Below are positions 19,728 to 32,100 of a stretch of DNA of 64,000 nucleotides, piece after piece. Source of the stretch: Pomphorhynchus laevis (taxonomy: Eukaryota > Acanthocephala > Palaeacanthocephala > Echinorhynchida > Pomphorhynchidae). Within the stretch, counting starts at the first letter, position 1, and every line of letters begins with the position of its first letter. Location of the stretch: positions 62,001-126,000 of the forward strand of contig WNNJ02001435.1 in NCBI GenBank assembly GCA_012934845.2, given 5' to 3'. Position numbers and translations under genes: made by a program. The notes beneath the pieces are model-generated. The model did no database searches and was not told the DNA's origin. It saw only the letters and a program-made list of their open reading frames with translations.

Positions 19728-20770
19728 TACCGGAAAATACGTAAGTACTAATGATTTTAATTTTAGATCTTTTAAATGTAACAGAAAAAATTGTATAGTT
19801 TGTGATGTTATAAATAATAATTGTATTGTAAGTAATACGACAAACAAATGTTTTTCATTAAATATTAATAATAATTGTAACTGCAATACCGCAGGTGTAG
19901 TGTATCTAATACAATGTACATGTGGATTGCAATACAAAAAGGAAAAACATATCAAATGTTAAAAACTAGGTTTAGGCAACACATATATAATATACAGCAT
20001 AATAGTCAAACTATATTTCATAAACATATGAGATTAATAGGACATGATATTAAAAACTGTAAATTATTTATTTTAGAACATATTATCGAAGAAAACATAT
20101 CAATATTAAATCAAAAACTATTAGAAAAAGAAGATTTTTGGATTAAAACGCTTAATTCCATGTACCCATTAAGATTGAATGACGTGGTACAAGGAATTGA
20201 CAGAAGTAGTATAATACATAATAAACAACTATATTATAATAATCCGGTTAAACGCAAACCAAGAAGTCATGGTGATAAAAGGAATTAGAAAAATAGAGTT
20301 AAAAATATTAGAAAAGAAATGTATATAAATGAACAATTAGAAATATTAAAACAACTTTTAAGTGATAATAAGCTAAAAGATCTTTATGTAAATATAAAAA
20401 GTTTTTCTAAAGATATCATATGTTCAATAAATCAGAAATTAATTAACGACTATGATAGGCTAAGGTATATAATGGACAATTATTGTACTACAAAATACTA
20501 TAATCGTACAATAAATGTTAATAATAACAATAAAAATATACACTGACCATAAAATTCATTAATAAATGTATAGATAACATAAATATAGGAAGACTTTTAA
20601 ATAATTCTAAAAGTAAAGAAATAATAGGGTCATATTTAAGTAAATATATTCCTAAAATAAGGTAGACACTTCTACCATCATAAGGACGACAAAATTGTAA
20701 TTATAATAAAGAATTAAAATTAAATAATTAAACTTTAAAAGAACAATAAAACAAATATAAACAACATTGT
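19728..20770 (+). mobile_element. Naiad-like PLE, GIY-YIG and linker
   Basis: A second copy of the element at 786-1572, extending further. Frames at 19714-20288 and 20319-20546 encode the Cys-rich start (FKCNRKNCIVCDV), the GIY-YIG domain (VVYLIQCTCGLQY, then MLKTRFRQH), KEDFWIKTLNSMYPL, the basic KRKPRSH linker and a helical region (LEILKQLL, DLYVNIKSFSKDIICSINQK). Coding similarity continues with IKFINKCIDNINIGRLLNNS and fades near 20770, before any RT. Compared with 50.5-52.4 kb, the missing part is the RT. It is a broken copy. Confidence 0.8.
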
Positions 20771-20816
20771 CAAAAAAATAGTTAACCTCTTCGTATAATG
20801 TCTATAATCGATAGCG

Positions 20817-21361
20817 TTAGACTTCCTCCTCTTCGTTATCACTACCTTCAGATAGCGCCTGATCATCTAGAATATCTGAATCAACCGATCTACTGACAAC
20901 TAGCCGGCCTTTTTCCGGTATCATATGTTTGTTTATAGTGGGCGTGATTATTTGATCTGTTTCACAAAAGTCAGTTAATAATTCTGTTTCATAATTAAAA
21001 CTTCCGTCCGATTCATGATTATCACTATTTGCGTTCGATAAACTGTCAGTTAATTCAGAATCAGATAATGTATGTACGTCATGTGTCATATAACCGACGG
21101 TCTGTTTACTAATTTCGGTTTCTGGCTGTGAGTTTATAGGTAAAGATTCAGGATCATCAGCGTCGTTATTATTCGATGAATTGTCACATTGTTGCAGAAA
21201 GGTGTCAAAATGTGGCTTAATTTTGCTTGAAAGACTTTGGGGCTTTACTGTGATTGCAGAGCTCAATACTTTTAGTGTGAATTTTTCGTTTTCTTCTATA
21301 AGTACACAATCTCTATAGGAACACAATTTATGAGTTCCTGTAAAAACTGACGTATCGACAC
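20817..21361 (-). CDS. Acidic C-terminal ORF, possible host last exon fused to LINE frame
   Basis: A minus-strand frame that begins in LINE RT sequence (LLRHCASAQQ) switches near 21361 to about 180 unrelated residues. These include THKLCSYRDCVLIEENEKFT, LKVLSSAITVKPQSLSSKIK, a Ser/Asp/Glu-rich region and the end ALSEGSDNEEEEV. A good splice acceptor (GTTTTTACAG) lies at 21338, so the segment 20817-21337 may be the last exon of a host gene, with the LINE sitting in its intron and the shared frame accidental. I do not recognise the protein. An acidic tail like this is seen in many nuclear proteins, but no function is proposed. Confidence 0.45.
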
Positions 21362-22080
21362 ATTGTTGAGCGGAAGCACAGTGGCGCAATAGCAGGTAAG
21401 CCACATGAGCGTCCGGAAGCGACGCGACAAGCTCTGTGTCATTTACTAGGTTTGGTAAGCCACTGTTTATGAGATATGCTTCTACAAACTCTTGCGAACC
21501 AATTAGGCATCCCAAAAGAGTAAAATTGCCGTCAGTTTTGGTATGTGGAGAGTTAGTCCATCCTGTCTGCGTTGAGATAATTGCTTCTGTGTGGCCTATT
21601 AATTCGGTTTTTTGCCAATTCATTGATAGTCCGATTTTTTCCAGCTCATTTGCAATCATGTTTAATGTGATAGCAACTGCCTTGGGTTCACCTCCAATTA
21701 TTCCATCGTCTAAATACCACTCGTTAAAACCGATACGTGAACCGAGTCGACTTTCCGAACAAACGGTTGGATTGCCAGTGCGAAAGGGAATGGGCTCAGA
21801 TGGTCCCCTTGTTGTACTACTGCTGACGATGTAAGGCTTTTTGCTGCTCCAAATCGTAATTTTGATGGTTGCGAGTAGCACCATTTGATCCACGGTCCGA
21901 TAGAAGGTGCTTCAATGTCGACTGCGTCAATAAAGCATTGCCTGTCAACTGTATTAAAAGCGTTCGAAACATCCACTTTCGCCCATACCCAATTTTTCTG
22001 AGGTGTGCATCTGTTCGTGCAATCGTCGAACCTGGTGAATTATTAAATCTACGCCATTGTGGAGTGATTTGCCGAATGTC
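21362..22080 (-). mobile_element. RLE-type LINE, RT palm fragment (same family as 7526-11752)
   Basis: Frames on the minus strand encode LHNGVDLIIHQVRRLHEQMH, MDVSNAFNTVDRQCFIDAVD (motif A), VVQQGDHLSPFPFALAIQPF (motif B) and WYLDDGIIGGEPKAVAITL (motif C), then GLSMNWQKTELIGH and LLRHCASAQQ. The parts lie in at least three frames, so it is decayed. It follows the 3' end of another copy of the same family (22090-24921) in the same orientation. Confidence 0.75.
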
Positions 22081-22089
22081 GTCGTGGAG

Positions 22090-24921
22090 ACAAGAGTCGA
22101 TGGACAGGCATGGCAAATACAGAACGACGGAAGCTGTCCGAATATTGGAGTCATGAACTACCTCAACTCTTTGGGCCTCGGGCAGTGAAAGGTTGCTTAT
22201 AGAAAAGAGTCGCGGAAATGGGTCGTCCCGATATCCAAGACTTTTCTCTAGTAGGGGTTGCCCATCTCGTCAAGACTTTGGAGAATCGCTTTAGCATTTC
22301 CTCTATTCACTGCGACGGACACGCGCTTAAATAACTGACCCGCTGTTCTGCAATACGGGCTACCGTTTCTACATGACATAGAACGAGCAATGAAACGAAT
22401 TAGCTTTTCATCTTGGGGGTTCCATCCTCCGTAAGTTTCATCAACTGATGCCGTAAAACTGTATTCATTCTTCTCTAATTTGCGTTTATATTTCCTTTCT
22501 TTGACACATGTGGCATACTTGCTTGCGGCATAGCCAGGGATCTCAGAAGCCATGGAAATATAAGCATTTTGTTGGGGCTAGTTACAGCAAAATAAACTGC
22601 TATAGGAGGGTTCTTATAAAATAGAATGTCCGCCGGTCTCTCTCGCAAACCACGAACTAGGTTGGGTACCTCATTTGCAAACCTCAATCCAGTATAAACC
22701 GCAGCTTGAAAGACTGTATCCCTCAAGCTATCATGTTGAATGCCGGGGTGACCTCCAAACCGGCATGTTAGGGCGTGTAAGCCAAATTTGTCTGCCACCC
22801 TAAGGCAGCGTCTGCATCGATAATCACTGTTGCAGAGAGACATCCCTAACCATAGACGTAGAAGCACAACAAATTCATTTGGTGCCAAGTTCATATGTGT
22901 GGCTTTGCTAGGGACGGCCTGTAACCAAGCACACGCGTGTGGGCATGAAACTGCCAATAATCGGGCAGTATTAAATCAATCGGCATTCTCCAAAAGCCTG
23001 CGGCGCGACACTTCGTCGATGTGACAAGATAATTCTCATTGATTTGTTTGTGAATTTCCTACATGTTGCGGAATAATAGATTTAACGAATTCGTACACAG
23101 GGAAAGTTTTAGGGTTAAGGTTTAATTGGCTAGCGACAGTGTCTACACTGGCCAGGAAGGCTGCCTGAGTGTTGGAAGCAGCTTCGTAGGCCCAGTCATC
23201 CCATCTTCAGCAGTAAGCAAGCTTGCATCCATGCCCACTTATCGGGTTGAATAGAAGTGATATTGCTAAAACACTTCAATACCAAGCGGTCGAACAAACC
23301 GAACAAACAAAATCTCTTCGGCGAATGCGAGGACTATAGTGCGCATTAAATGGTTTACCCGTGGATCGGATGCGTAGCTACAAAGCAGGATGAATGCAAT
23401 ATGTGGGTCAGGGAGATTTTCGAGTGAGTCCAGAGTTTGACGCAGGGATGGTAGTACAACATCTACAAGGTATCCCGAACAATGTTCCTTAGACCCGATG
23501 GGACTTCCAAGAATTGTAAAGGTTTTGTGGTGTTAACCAATGAGATCCATGGGCATCTGTTCTTTATCAAATCGACCTTGTCAGTCCTACCAATTACTTC
23601 GGTCTTTTTCCAGTTAATAGACAGTCCAATCGCAGAAAAATTAGCAGCAAGACAAGCCAGAGCCTCGCCCACCGCCACATCAGTACCGCCCATTATTCGG
23701 TTATCAAGGTACCACCTATTTAAGCTGATACCTTCAATCTCCGATATCTGGACCACAATCGGATCAATCGACAGGCAAAACATAACTGGACCAAGAGGAT
23801 CTCCTTGTTGCAACCCTCTTCGAGACTGAAGAGGTTTTAGGCTACCGAACCGAAGGCTCGAGGTAGTGCCGTAGCACCATGATGTCCATCGACTAATTTC
23901 TGGAAAATTCTTACTGATCGCGTTGACGAAGGAATTCCGGTTCAGCGTATTAAAAGCGTTAGCCAAGTCGATTTTAGCCCAAACCCAATTGACATCTTGA
24001 TCATGAAGTTGTTGTAGCCTCCATTCCGTTTGGCGTCGCTACACCGAGCTGGTGCAGATGGAGGGATTCGGCAAATCGCTGTCGAAGTTTGGAGCAAATG
24101 CATTTAGCACAAAGACGACGTAATGTCTCCCTAATGGCAATGGGGCGGATCCCTCCATATGGTTTGTTTAATGCCATGAGATTGACACCGGCGACAAAGG
24201 GCACGAGGTCGTTTGGGAGAGTACCAGCGATCATGTTGTTGACTAGTGACGTTAGGCGTTGAAGCAAAACCCCGTGATCTACCGACAGCATATCTCGAAT
24301 ATGTTCTGCCCTCAAACCTAAACAGCCAGGAGAGGAAGAAAATGGGAATGATGAGACTGCGGCCTCAACTATGTCCAAGTCGACCGTCAAGGGGGTACTC
24401 AAAGATGGTTGTCTTCCACTTTCGAATTTGTCTATAAGCGCGTTAATATTAGATCTAGTGTTGTCTCCGGCATGGTGTCGATCTGAGGAAGTCTGTAGAC
24501 ATAGCTTCGGAAAGCACAGCAAACTCTATCAATCTTGTGATGAATTTGAGCACAATGACTGTAGAATTAAAGAGGAAAAAGCATTGGCAACTCGGCGGCG
24601 AAGATTCCAAAGAATGTGCTTGATCGTGTTAACTGGTTCCATCCAAACCCTATGAATAAGTTCGAAGGATCTGTTTTGATTTTCGCAGCAAGAACTGTCT
24701 ATCTTTTCAAACTGAAACGATGTCTTCGAGGTGTTCTCGTTGGCGTCTAAAAACTCAGGTATTGTGTCAGTTGATGCGATTACGTTGTGAGAGCTGGCTG
24801 TCGGTAGCTGTCCTGATCCTGAGCAGCGCGAGTTCACAGGGGTGTGTACCCGAAGATGACCTGATGTGATAAGGCGAAACGATCCGCCACAGACTGCGCA
24901 ACTACCCGTATTCGCTTGCAT
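22090..24921 (-). mobile_element. RLE-type LINE, near full-length but degraded
   Basis: Read on the minus strand: an N-terminal finger (CAVCGGSFRLITSGHLRVHT, SRCSGSGQ) and VNTIKHILWNLRRRVAN at 24921-24529; the RT N-terminus (LGLRAEHIRDMLSVDHGVLL, GIRPIAIRETLRRLCAKCIC) at 24522-24001; the RT palm (ANAFNTLNRNSF, GLQQGDPLGPVMF, RWYLDNRIMGG) at 23966-23463; and the zinc knuckle and RLE (CRRCLRVADKFGLHALTCRF, RERPADILFYKNPPIAVYFA) at 22957-22475, ending near 22250. YLDD reads YLDN and the RLE Asp of AVDF reads Tyr, so both active sites are hit. Several frame changes separate the blocks. It is the same family as the element at 7526-11752. Confidence 0.82.
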
Positions 24922-25084
24922 GTTTTCCCAAGCTCGGTTTTGTATTTATTAATATAAGCCGTTGGTTCGTAGCTGATTCGTAGTTGATTCGTAGTTGGTT
25001 CGTTTGTAGTGTTGTAATTTGTTTAAATAGTTGTAAACTTTTTTTAAAGTTGCATATTTTAATAAAAATATGCAACTTTAAAAA

Positions 25085-26210
25085 AGTTACCATAAAAATA
25101 TCATTAAAAAGTAAATAGTAAAATATATAAATCAACACAGTAATATTAAAAATATATTTAGAATCATTAGCGGAAATTTTTATGGATGGATAATAAATAA
25201 TATACTTTGTATTAGAATAAGATACTAGATAGTTTTATCATAGAAAATACATCATTGACATGTATTTGGCCCCGCTGCTATGTTGGGTAGAGGAATTAGG
25301 GGCCGAAATTTGATAGCATAGCAGTTCCACCTGATGACCTCTAATTCTTATTTTGATACAACGTCTGTTATTTATTAGCCAATCCAAAAAAATGACTTTT
25401 TAAATTTCAAGTTTTTATTTTAACTTGATTTAAATTATAAAAATCTTATGACAATTATTTATTTTATTATTGAATTATTAAATTTTAATTTAGCATTATT
25501 ATGTTTTGTTTGTTTTATAATTATATTAAATACGTAGACTCAGTTAGCTGATTTGATTAGTGTACCTTATTCTAAAGCAAAGCATATTGTTTATTATCAA
25601 GTTCAAATTTAAAATTGAAATTTTAAATAAAAGTCAATTTTTATGAATTGGCTTATAAATAACATACGATGAATCAGAATAAGGAGTTATCAGGAGGAAC
25701 TACTATGTTATCAAGTTCCGGCCCCTATTCATCGACCTAACATAGAATCAGAGTCAAATACATTAATGACGTATTTACTCTGTTGAAATTTGATTATTTA
25801 GTTTACCTTATTTTAATACAAAGCATATTGTTTATTATCAATCCTTTAAAAAATCTGCTTAGTAGTTAAATTTATTTTGACTAATATATTGTTGATTTAT
25901 ACTTCATTATAAGAAAGAGAATAAAATCATTAAACTTGTTTGAAAATTAGCAGAAAAATAATGCCGTATATAGTTTCAGTATTTATGGCAGAGGTTATAT
26001 TACCGGGAAAACAAAGTCCACAGTTCAATAATAACAATTATAATACAATTATAAAAATGTCAACTTTTATGAATTGACTAATAAATAACATACGTTGTAT
26101 CAGAATAAGGAATAGAGGTCATCAGAATGAACTGTGATGTTATCAGGTTTCGGCCCTATTCTTCGACTCAATATAGTAGTGAAGCCAAACACGTGCTAAT
26201 GACGTATATT
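25085..26210. repeat. PLE 3' end and three structured modules (one +, two -)
   Basis: 25095-25200 is a Naiad-like PLE 3' end (KIVKYINQH-like, then TTTTTATGGATGGATAATAAA). Module copy 6 (+) is at 25238-25348, with shared motif ACGTAGACTCAGTTAGCTGA at 25532. Copies 7 (-) at 25680-25785 and 8 (-) at 26109-26208 lie tail to tail with it. No gene is present. Confidence 0.7.
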
Positions 26211-26619
26211 TTATATTATATGATACGCAAGAATGCTCAATCTAATATATTTAAATTTAAATATGTTATCTTTTTGTTATGATTATATCAGTGTATAATT
26301 TAAAATCCGCAAACCTTATAATTATGTATTTTGTTCATAATCACACAAGTAATTCATTAAATTCCAAAACTTTATTTTGAAATAAGAAATATTAATGTAT
26401 ATTTATTTATACATAAGTATATATAAGAGTATTTATTAAATAAACCCTCAACAATTTGATTATTAAATTTTTTAGGTGATTTACAATTTTCAAGATGTTA
26501 GTTTTAAAAAATTTGCAAATCGATAGATCTAATCGAATGTAAGTTTTGATTCTATGATTATATTTATTTGAGTAAAATACAATTTGTATAAATTGGATTT
26601 TCGGAATGCATTTAATTGC
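26211..26619. other. AT-rich non-coding DNA
   Basis: Low-complexity AT-rich sequence without open frames of note or recognisable repeats. Confidence 0.4.
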
Positions 26620-28321
26620 GTGAGCCGATCGGCCGTAATTCGAGCAGTTGAAATGCCCACACCCGAGATTTCACTCCTGGTCAGAAGCTGCTACTGCGAC
26701 ACACCTTAGTTATTCCACGGAACCGACGTCCTACTATTTCAAGAGGGAGTACAACAGGGCAATCCACTCGGCCCCCTGCTCTTTTCACTGGCGGTGCCCC
26801 ATTGGGTGGACTCCCTAACAAGTTCGATCAACATTTGGTATCTGGATGACGCTACTCTGTCAGGAGATAGCGAAAGACTCCGCAACGATATTATTAAAAT
26901 TCGTGATCTAGGAAAGGAAATAGGCCTCGAACTTAATCCGTCCAAATGTGAAGTCGTATCACACAGTTCCACCTTATCGAATGCGATCGCGCATCTGTTG
27001 CCGGGTGTCAAGACGGTTAAACCTGACTCAGTGAAGATTTTGGGTTCTACGATCGGAGACGATACGAGCATCGATACAGCCATCGCCGACGCTATTACCG
27101 AACAAGACCAAATGACTTTACGCCTCATGCGCCAAACTAGACATGACGCGTTATACCTGCTCAAACATTGTGTCAGCATCCCAAAAATCGGATATCTCCT
27201 TCGTTTCACTCCAGCCTTCAAGCGAACATCGATTAACGATTACGACAACATTTTGCGATCATCCCTCGAGGCGGCAGTTAACATCCATGTCTACGATAGA
27301 GCATGGTGCGATGGTACCCTTTCGGTTGTTCGCTGGGGTCTCGGGATGACATCCGCCGCCAATATAGCTTTACCAGCTTATCTGTCCTCAGTGTCAAAAA
27401 CGCAGGGGTTGGTGAAGCGGTTGTTGTCGGGCAGTCCAATCCCAGTCAGTAGTGACCCCATCTTTGTCGACGGCAAATTGGTCCTCGTTTATCACCACTG
27501 AGTCACCGAAGGATGCACAGAGACAGGGTTCTTAGATCAGACCTGTTTACCAACAGATAAGACGACGGCTATTGGATTCAGCATCTGAAACATCAGAAAT
27601 TGCACGTCTGTATGCGGTTGAGGGAAATGCGGCGGGTGCATTTCCAGGGGCCGTCCTATGCGCCTCTACAGGTACAAGGCTGGACGACGAAACCGTGAGA
27701 ATTGCAGTTGGCCTACGTTTGGGACTTCACATATGTGCAGCGCATACATGTCACTGCGGAGCAGCGGTGGATTCTTTTGTACGGAACGGATTGAACTGCC
27801 ATAGGTCGACCGGACGACATTTTCGGCACGCACAGATGAATGCCATAATCAAAGCGTCACTCGCTAATCCAGGTTACCCGAGTACATTGGAGGCAACTGG
27901 AATGCTGGGTACCAATGGTAAACGGCCAGACAGCGCTACTCTTGTACCCTGGGAACGTGGGAGGCTTCTCGCATGGGATTGCACATGTGTGAACACACTG
28001 GCAACCTTTTATTTGGCTTATTCATTACTAGGTGCAGGCACCTTGGCATCGGACGCCGAGCGAAGAAAGCGCACAAAGTACAGCGACCTGAATCCCGCAT
28101 TCACGGTTTTTGTACCTATAGCTGTCGAATCCCTAGGCGCACTCGAAAAAAAAAACGCTAAAGTATTGATATCACTCGGAAGGAAAATCCAGCGAGCAAC
28201 CAACGACCTACGCTCGGGGAGATTCCTGCTACAGAGGATCAGCGCAGCCATTCAGAGGGATAACGGGGTATGCATCAACGAGACGATCGCTGGCAGATCC
28301 CCAGAAGAATATAATTTCTGA
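26620..28321 (+). mobile_element. RLE-type LINE (CXC subfamily), RT palm to C-terminus
   Basis: 5'-truncated within the RT. It starts around FNCVSRSAVIRAVE and reads GVQQGNPLGPLLFSLAVPHW (motif B), INIWYLDDATLSGD (motif C), then GLELNPSKCEVVSHS and RLMRQTRHDALYLLKHCVSI (frame 26794-27501). After a frame change near 27500-27560 the second frame (27572-28321) gives THCHCGAAVDSFVRNGLNCH-type zinc knuckle residues (here HTCHCGAAVDSF, GLNCHRSTGRHFRH), then the RLE with KRPDSATLVPWERGRLLAWD followed by CTCVNTL. The PD..WD catalytic residues are kept. It ends [20 protein letters not shown], the family's conserved C-terminus. Apart from that frame change it looks fairly young. Confidence 0.82.
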
Positions 28322-28329
28322 CTATATTT

Positions 28330-28670
28330 TCATGTAGCAATTTTATTTTGCTGAAATTGTATTTTGATTAAATTTGTATAAATATAATGTACAATTTTAT
28401 TATTTAAAGTAAAATGATTAATGGTCTAGATTAATTTAACTTAAAAAATCGATAAGTTGTCAATTTATTTTCGAATAATCTTTTCTATAATTCACATAAA
28501 CCCACTAACATTAATACATGATATCAATTAACAGTTTAAAGTGATTTTTAGGTATTTTTTAAAAGGTGAACGAAAATATAATAATACTGTAGGTATAAAC
28601 ATAGTAATTTCATAAAATGCTGTAATCGTAAAAGAAGTATAGGCAATGTAACGTTTTGACGAATTCAAAT
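28330..28670. other. Non-coding spacer downstream of SCYL2 stop
   Basis: AT-rich, no gene seen. It should hold the 3' UTR of the minus-strand SCYL2-like gene; no single polyadenylation signal stands out. Confidence 0.35.
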
Positions 28671-28676
28671 ATATTG

Positions 28677-29123
28677 CTATCCAAAAAGATCACGTAAATG
28701 ATCTTGTGCACTTTTGTTATTAATATCCGGTTGTTTATCTGGATCTTTCCTCTGCATAATTAATGCCGTGTCATTTTTATTTGATATGCTGTTTTTTCCT
28801 AATGAATCTATTATTTCACTTATTTTAGTATCCAGCGTTTTGTTCGTTTCAGTTTTCAATTCATATGAATATTTAAGTGCATCTCTTTGCCTGGTGCTCT
28901 CGTATGGGGAACATGGAGACGACTGTATGCTGTATGATAAATTGTTTTTCTGCTTTGCTGGTGTATTGTCTTTAAATGAATTTAATTTGTCATCTGATAT
29001 AAGTGAATTCCATGAAGAATTAATTGACGAGTAGTCACGAGTTATAGGTGGCTGATTATCATCTAAGTTTGAAGAAATTCCGTAAGTTGGAGAAGCGATA
29101 TTGCCGATAGCGTTATCTATTGC
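28677..29123 (-). CDS. SCYL2: SCYL2 terminal exon
   Basis: The acceptor TGTATTTTAG precedes an open frame of 148 codons. It begins AIDNAIGNIASPTYGISSNL, is rich in Ser, Asn and Asp (YSIQSSPCSPYESTRQRDAL), and ends INNKSAQDHLRDLFG. It is probably intrinsically disordered. The final HLRDLFG matches the conserved C-terminus of SCYL2 proteins. Confidence 0.8.
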   Translation of the reverse strand, partial: AIDNAIGNIASPTYGISSNLDDNQPPITRDYSSINSSWNSLISDDKLNSFKDNTPAKQKNNLSYSIQSSPCSPYESTRQRDALKYSYELKTETNKTLDTKISEIIDSLGKNSISNKNDTALIMQRKDPDKQPDINNKSAQDHLRDLFG

Positions 29124-32100
29124 CTAAAATACAAAATACTTTAAAGTCTAAAATTATAAGCTTGTCTTTAGAATATAAAGTAAAGAAACTACAATTTGTA
29201 TCAAATATATATTTGATAACAGTATACTGTTATTTAAAATATTTTTATTATAATTAATGCAGCACTCAGTTATTGCATCAAGAATTCTGTAGAGCATCGC
29301 TCTCTTGTCATTGCGGTGATTCGCCGACTGAATTCATGTATAAAGTCGCGTGCCTCTATAGCCAACGAACAAAACGTTCGCACAGGAACAGGCACAACAT
29401 GGTAGATTGGCGTCAGTTTGGCGTATCTGATTCGTGCTTTGGCATCTACTTCATTGACCACCGTTCCAGGTCCGGCGGACAGCTGTATTAAGGTGGCTCG
29501 GTGCCAAAGTATCCAGGCAGGTGAAGTCCCATGCCAAGTATTTGTTATTTGATTATGAAGTCAGATACAATCCATCCTACTCTCGTCGTCGTGTTGTGCG
29601 AGTTACATAAGATCCAGACGAGATGAGATCTCTGCCGACAACATTGATGAGGTCATTGATCGCACTGTGGCGTGACAGTCTGCTTACGGACTTGCTAAAG
29701 CTGAGCCCATGTCGTTCACTTGTATATACTTTAGATCCACAAACACATACATGCGGCAGACAGACTGAATCACCGAACAGCAGGGAAACGGCGGTGATGA
29801 GTGACGAGTTGTCGAGTCTCGTTCCGAGCAACGAGCAAAAACGTGCGTGAAGGAATGCCTTCAGAATGAGGTGCAGTAGCCGCAATTAGACGTACTTTGC
29901 CCGTCTAAACACTTTCGCTTCCTGGCAATAACAGACGGTTATTGTACAAAAGGTCTGGTCCCAGATCTTCTGTTCTGTCGCGAAAGGCTGTTAAATCAAC
30001 GTGACGCCTGCTCGCGACTGTCATTTGATCATTGCTTTTGTGAAAGTTGGTTCGCTGATACCGTTATCGTCTTGTGGTTACTCAGACAGAATGCAGGTTA
30101 CTAGTATATGTGATCCAGAGCATACGACATGATGTCGTCGACATCTGTCGTCGACAGATGTCCGTCGCACTATTGATGCCGAAACCGCCGTTAACAACGG
30201 GCAGAGACGCCTAGTCCTAGGCCTTGTCAGACAGCGCGATTTTAAGGATGAACTGTAACAACGACTAGATTACGTTGTCGTATTCGAACAACAGCTGATG
30301 CCCATAACACGGCGCTATGCCTAGGGTATACATCATCTTTGGTATTGTAAAACAATTTTTGAGCAGGAACATCGCATCGTGAGTGTGAATAAAAGATAGT
30401 ATTCCAGATAGGCACTGCAATTCTTGCAACTTCAACTACAATACCTCATCAATGCTTTGAACGCATTTGATCAGTGCTCCAAGCAGCATTGCTGATGCCG
30501 AGTATACGTGTTTTATGTATGGAGCAAATGTTATGAACTGCCTCGTTACATCGTCGTCAGTAGTCAATTCACATTTGCCGATACTCATGACGAGACGCAG
30601 CTTATTTCCCCACGCCGTCAACATACTCCATTCTGTCAGCAACGTGTTCACATCACTGCCTCACGTGGCATCATCCTTATACCACATATTGAACTCCAAC
30701 TTGATGCACTTTGCTAGTGTCAATGCAGTGAAGCAAAAGAGCAACGGACCAAAATGATGGCCTTATTGTGTTCTCTCGACCGATATCAGTGTGAATAGGT
30801 CGAAGCGTAGGTAAGATTGGTTAGAGTAACATGTAGACAAGAACGGATACAACTCCGGGAGCTCTTCGCGGATCACTGTACACATCTCATCGCGCATCAG
30901 CGTATTGAAAGCGTTTGTGAATCGATTTTCATCACAGCTTGACTACCACCGATGTTTGCTAGATAGCAGAGTCCGGAGTGTCCAACTGCCTCCGCTCCAT
31001 GTTGAATTCCGAAGTCGAGTTGAGTCGGTGTCAGTTTTACAACCACACTGTCGCTCACAGTGCGACAGGGAACGAGAGATAGGCGAACAAACAAACAAAG
31101 ACAGTAAAAATGACTAGCAAAAAAATTACAAAATATAAATTAAGTTATAAAATGATTGTTCACTCATATTGGATTATTTATTAGTGGAGAGAGTGAAGAA
31201 AATATTTATTTAATCTCGAATTTTCAATAGCCTACTGCTATCATCATCAGGAGTAAATGTTACAAAAAATATTTTTACAATTTAAGTATTTTCAAAGCTG
31301 TCAACTGCATACTTCGTTTGGCGCGGCAGAACAAAGACGTCAATTATACGTTTTACATTGCACAGCGGATCAAACGACTAGATGTGCTCCTTATTAATAA
31401 TTACACAAAGAAAGAAAAATATACATAAAAACAACGAACAAAACAATACAAAAAACCATTACAAATCATTATAATTATAAAATATTTGTTATTAATTCAT
31501 TATCTGGTTTATTATTTGGCATCAGTATATTTCTATTTTTGTGCATAAAATAAGCTTCTTGTATTTTTCTTTCTAAAGCGTTGTTTTCTACTGAAATAAC
31601 TTGACTTTTTTCAAAATCTATTATATGGTTACTGTTAAAGGAATGGTCTATTACAGCCCCAGATCCCGTTCCTTTCTTAATCGAGTATCTATGTTGGTCA
31701 ATACGCTTAGACAATCCTTGTCCTGATTGACCAATATAGATCTTATTACAACAATCACAAGGAATTTTATATACAACACCATCCGTGTTAAAATTAGGTT
31801 TCTGTTTAAATATATTTTTTATTTTGGGCATTTTTTGATTATATATGGCAATGCTGAAGGTGCCATTTTTAGAACGTTTAATGTGATTGATTGTGTTGCC
31901 GTTCCATTTATCATTAATATAGGGTATACCTATATATTTTGTTTCAAGTTTTGGGCCTATCAATTTTGCCCTACTACTATTTCCCATATGTTTATGAAAT
32001 ATAGTTTGACTATTATGCTGTATATTATATGTGTGTTGCCTAAACCTAGTTTTTAACATTCGATATGTTTTTCCTATATATTGCAATCCACATGTACATT

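Noticed and set aside
21436-24655. Plus-strand open frames across 21.4-24.7 kb
   Set aside because: They are antisense to the RLE LINE frames and carry no domains.
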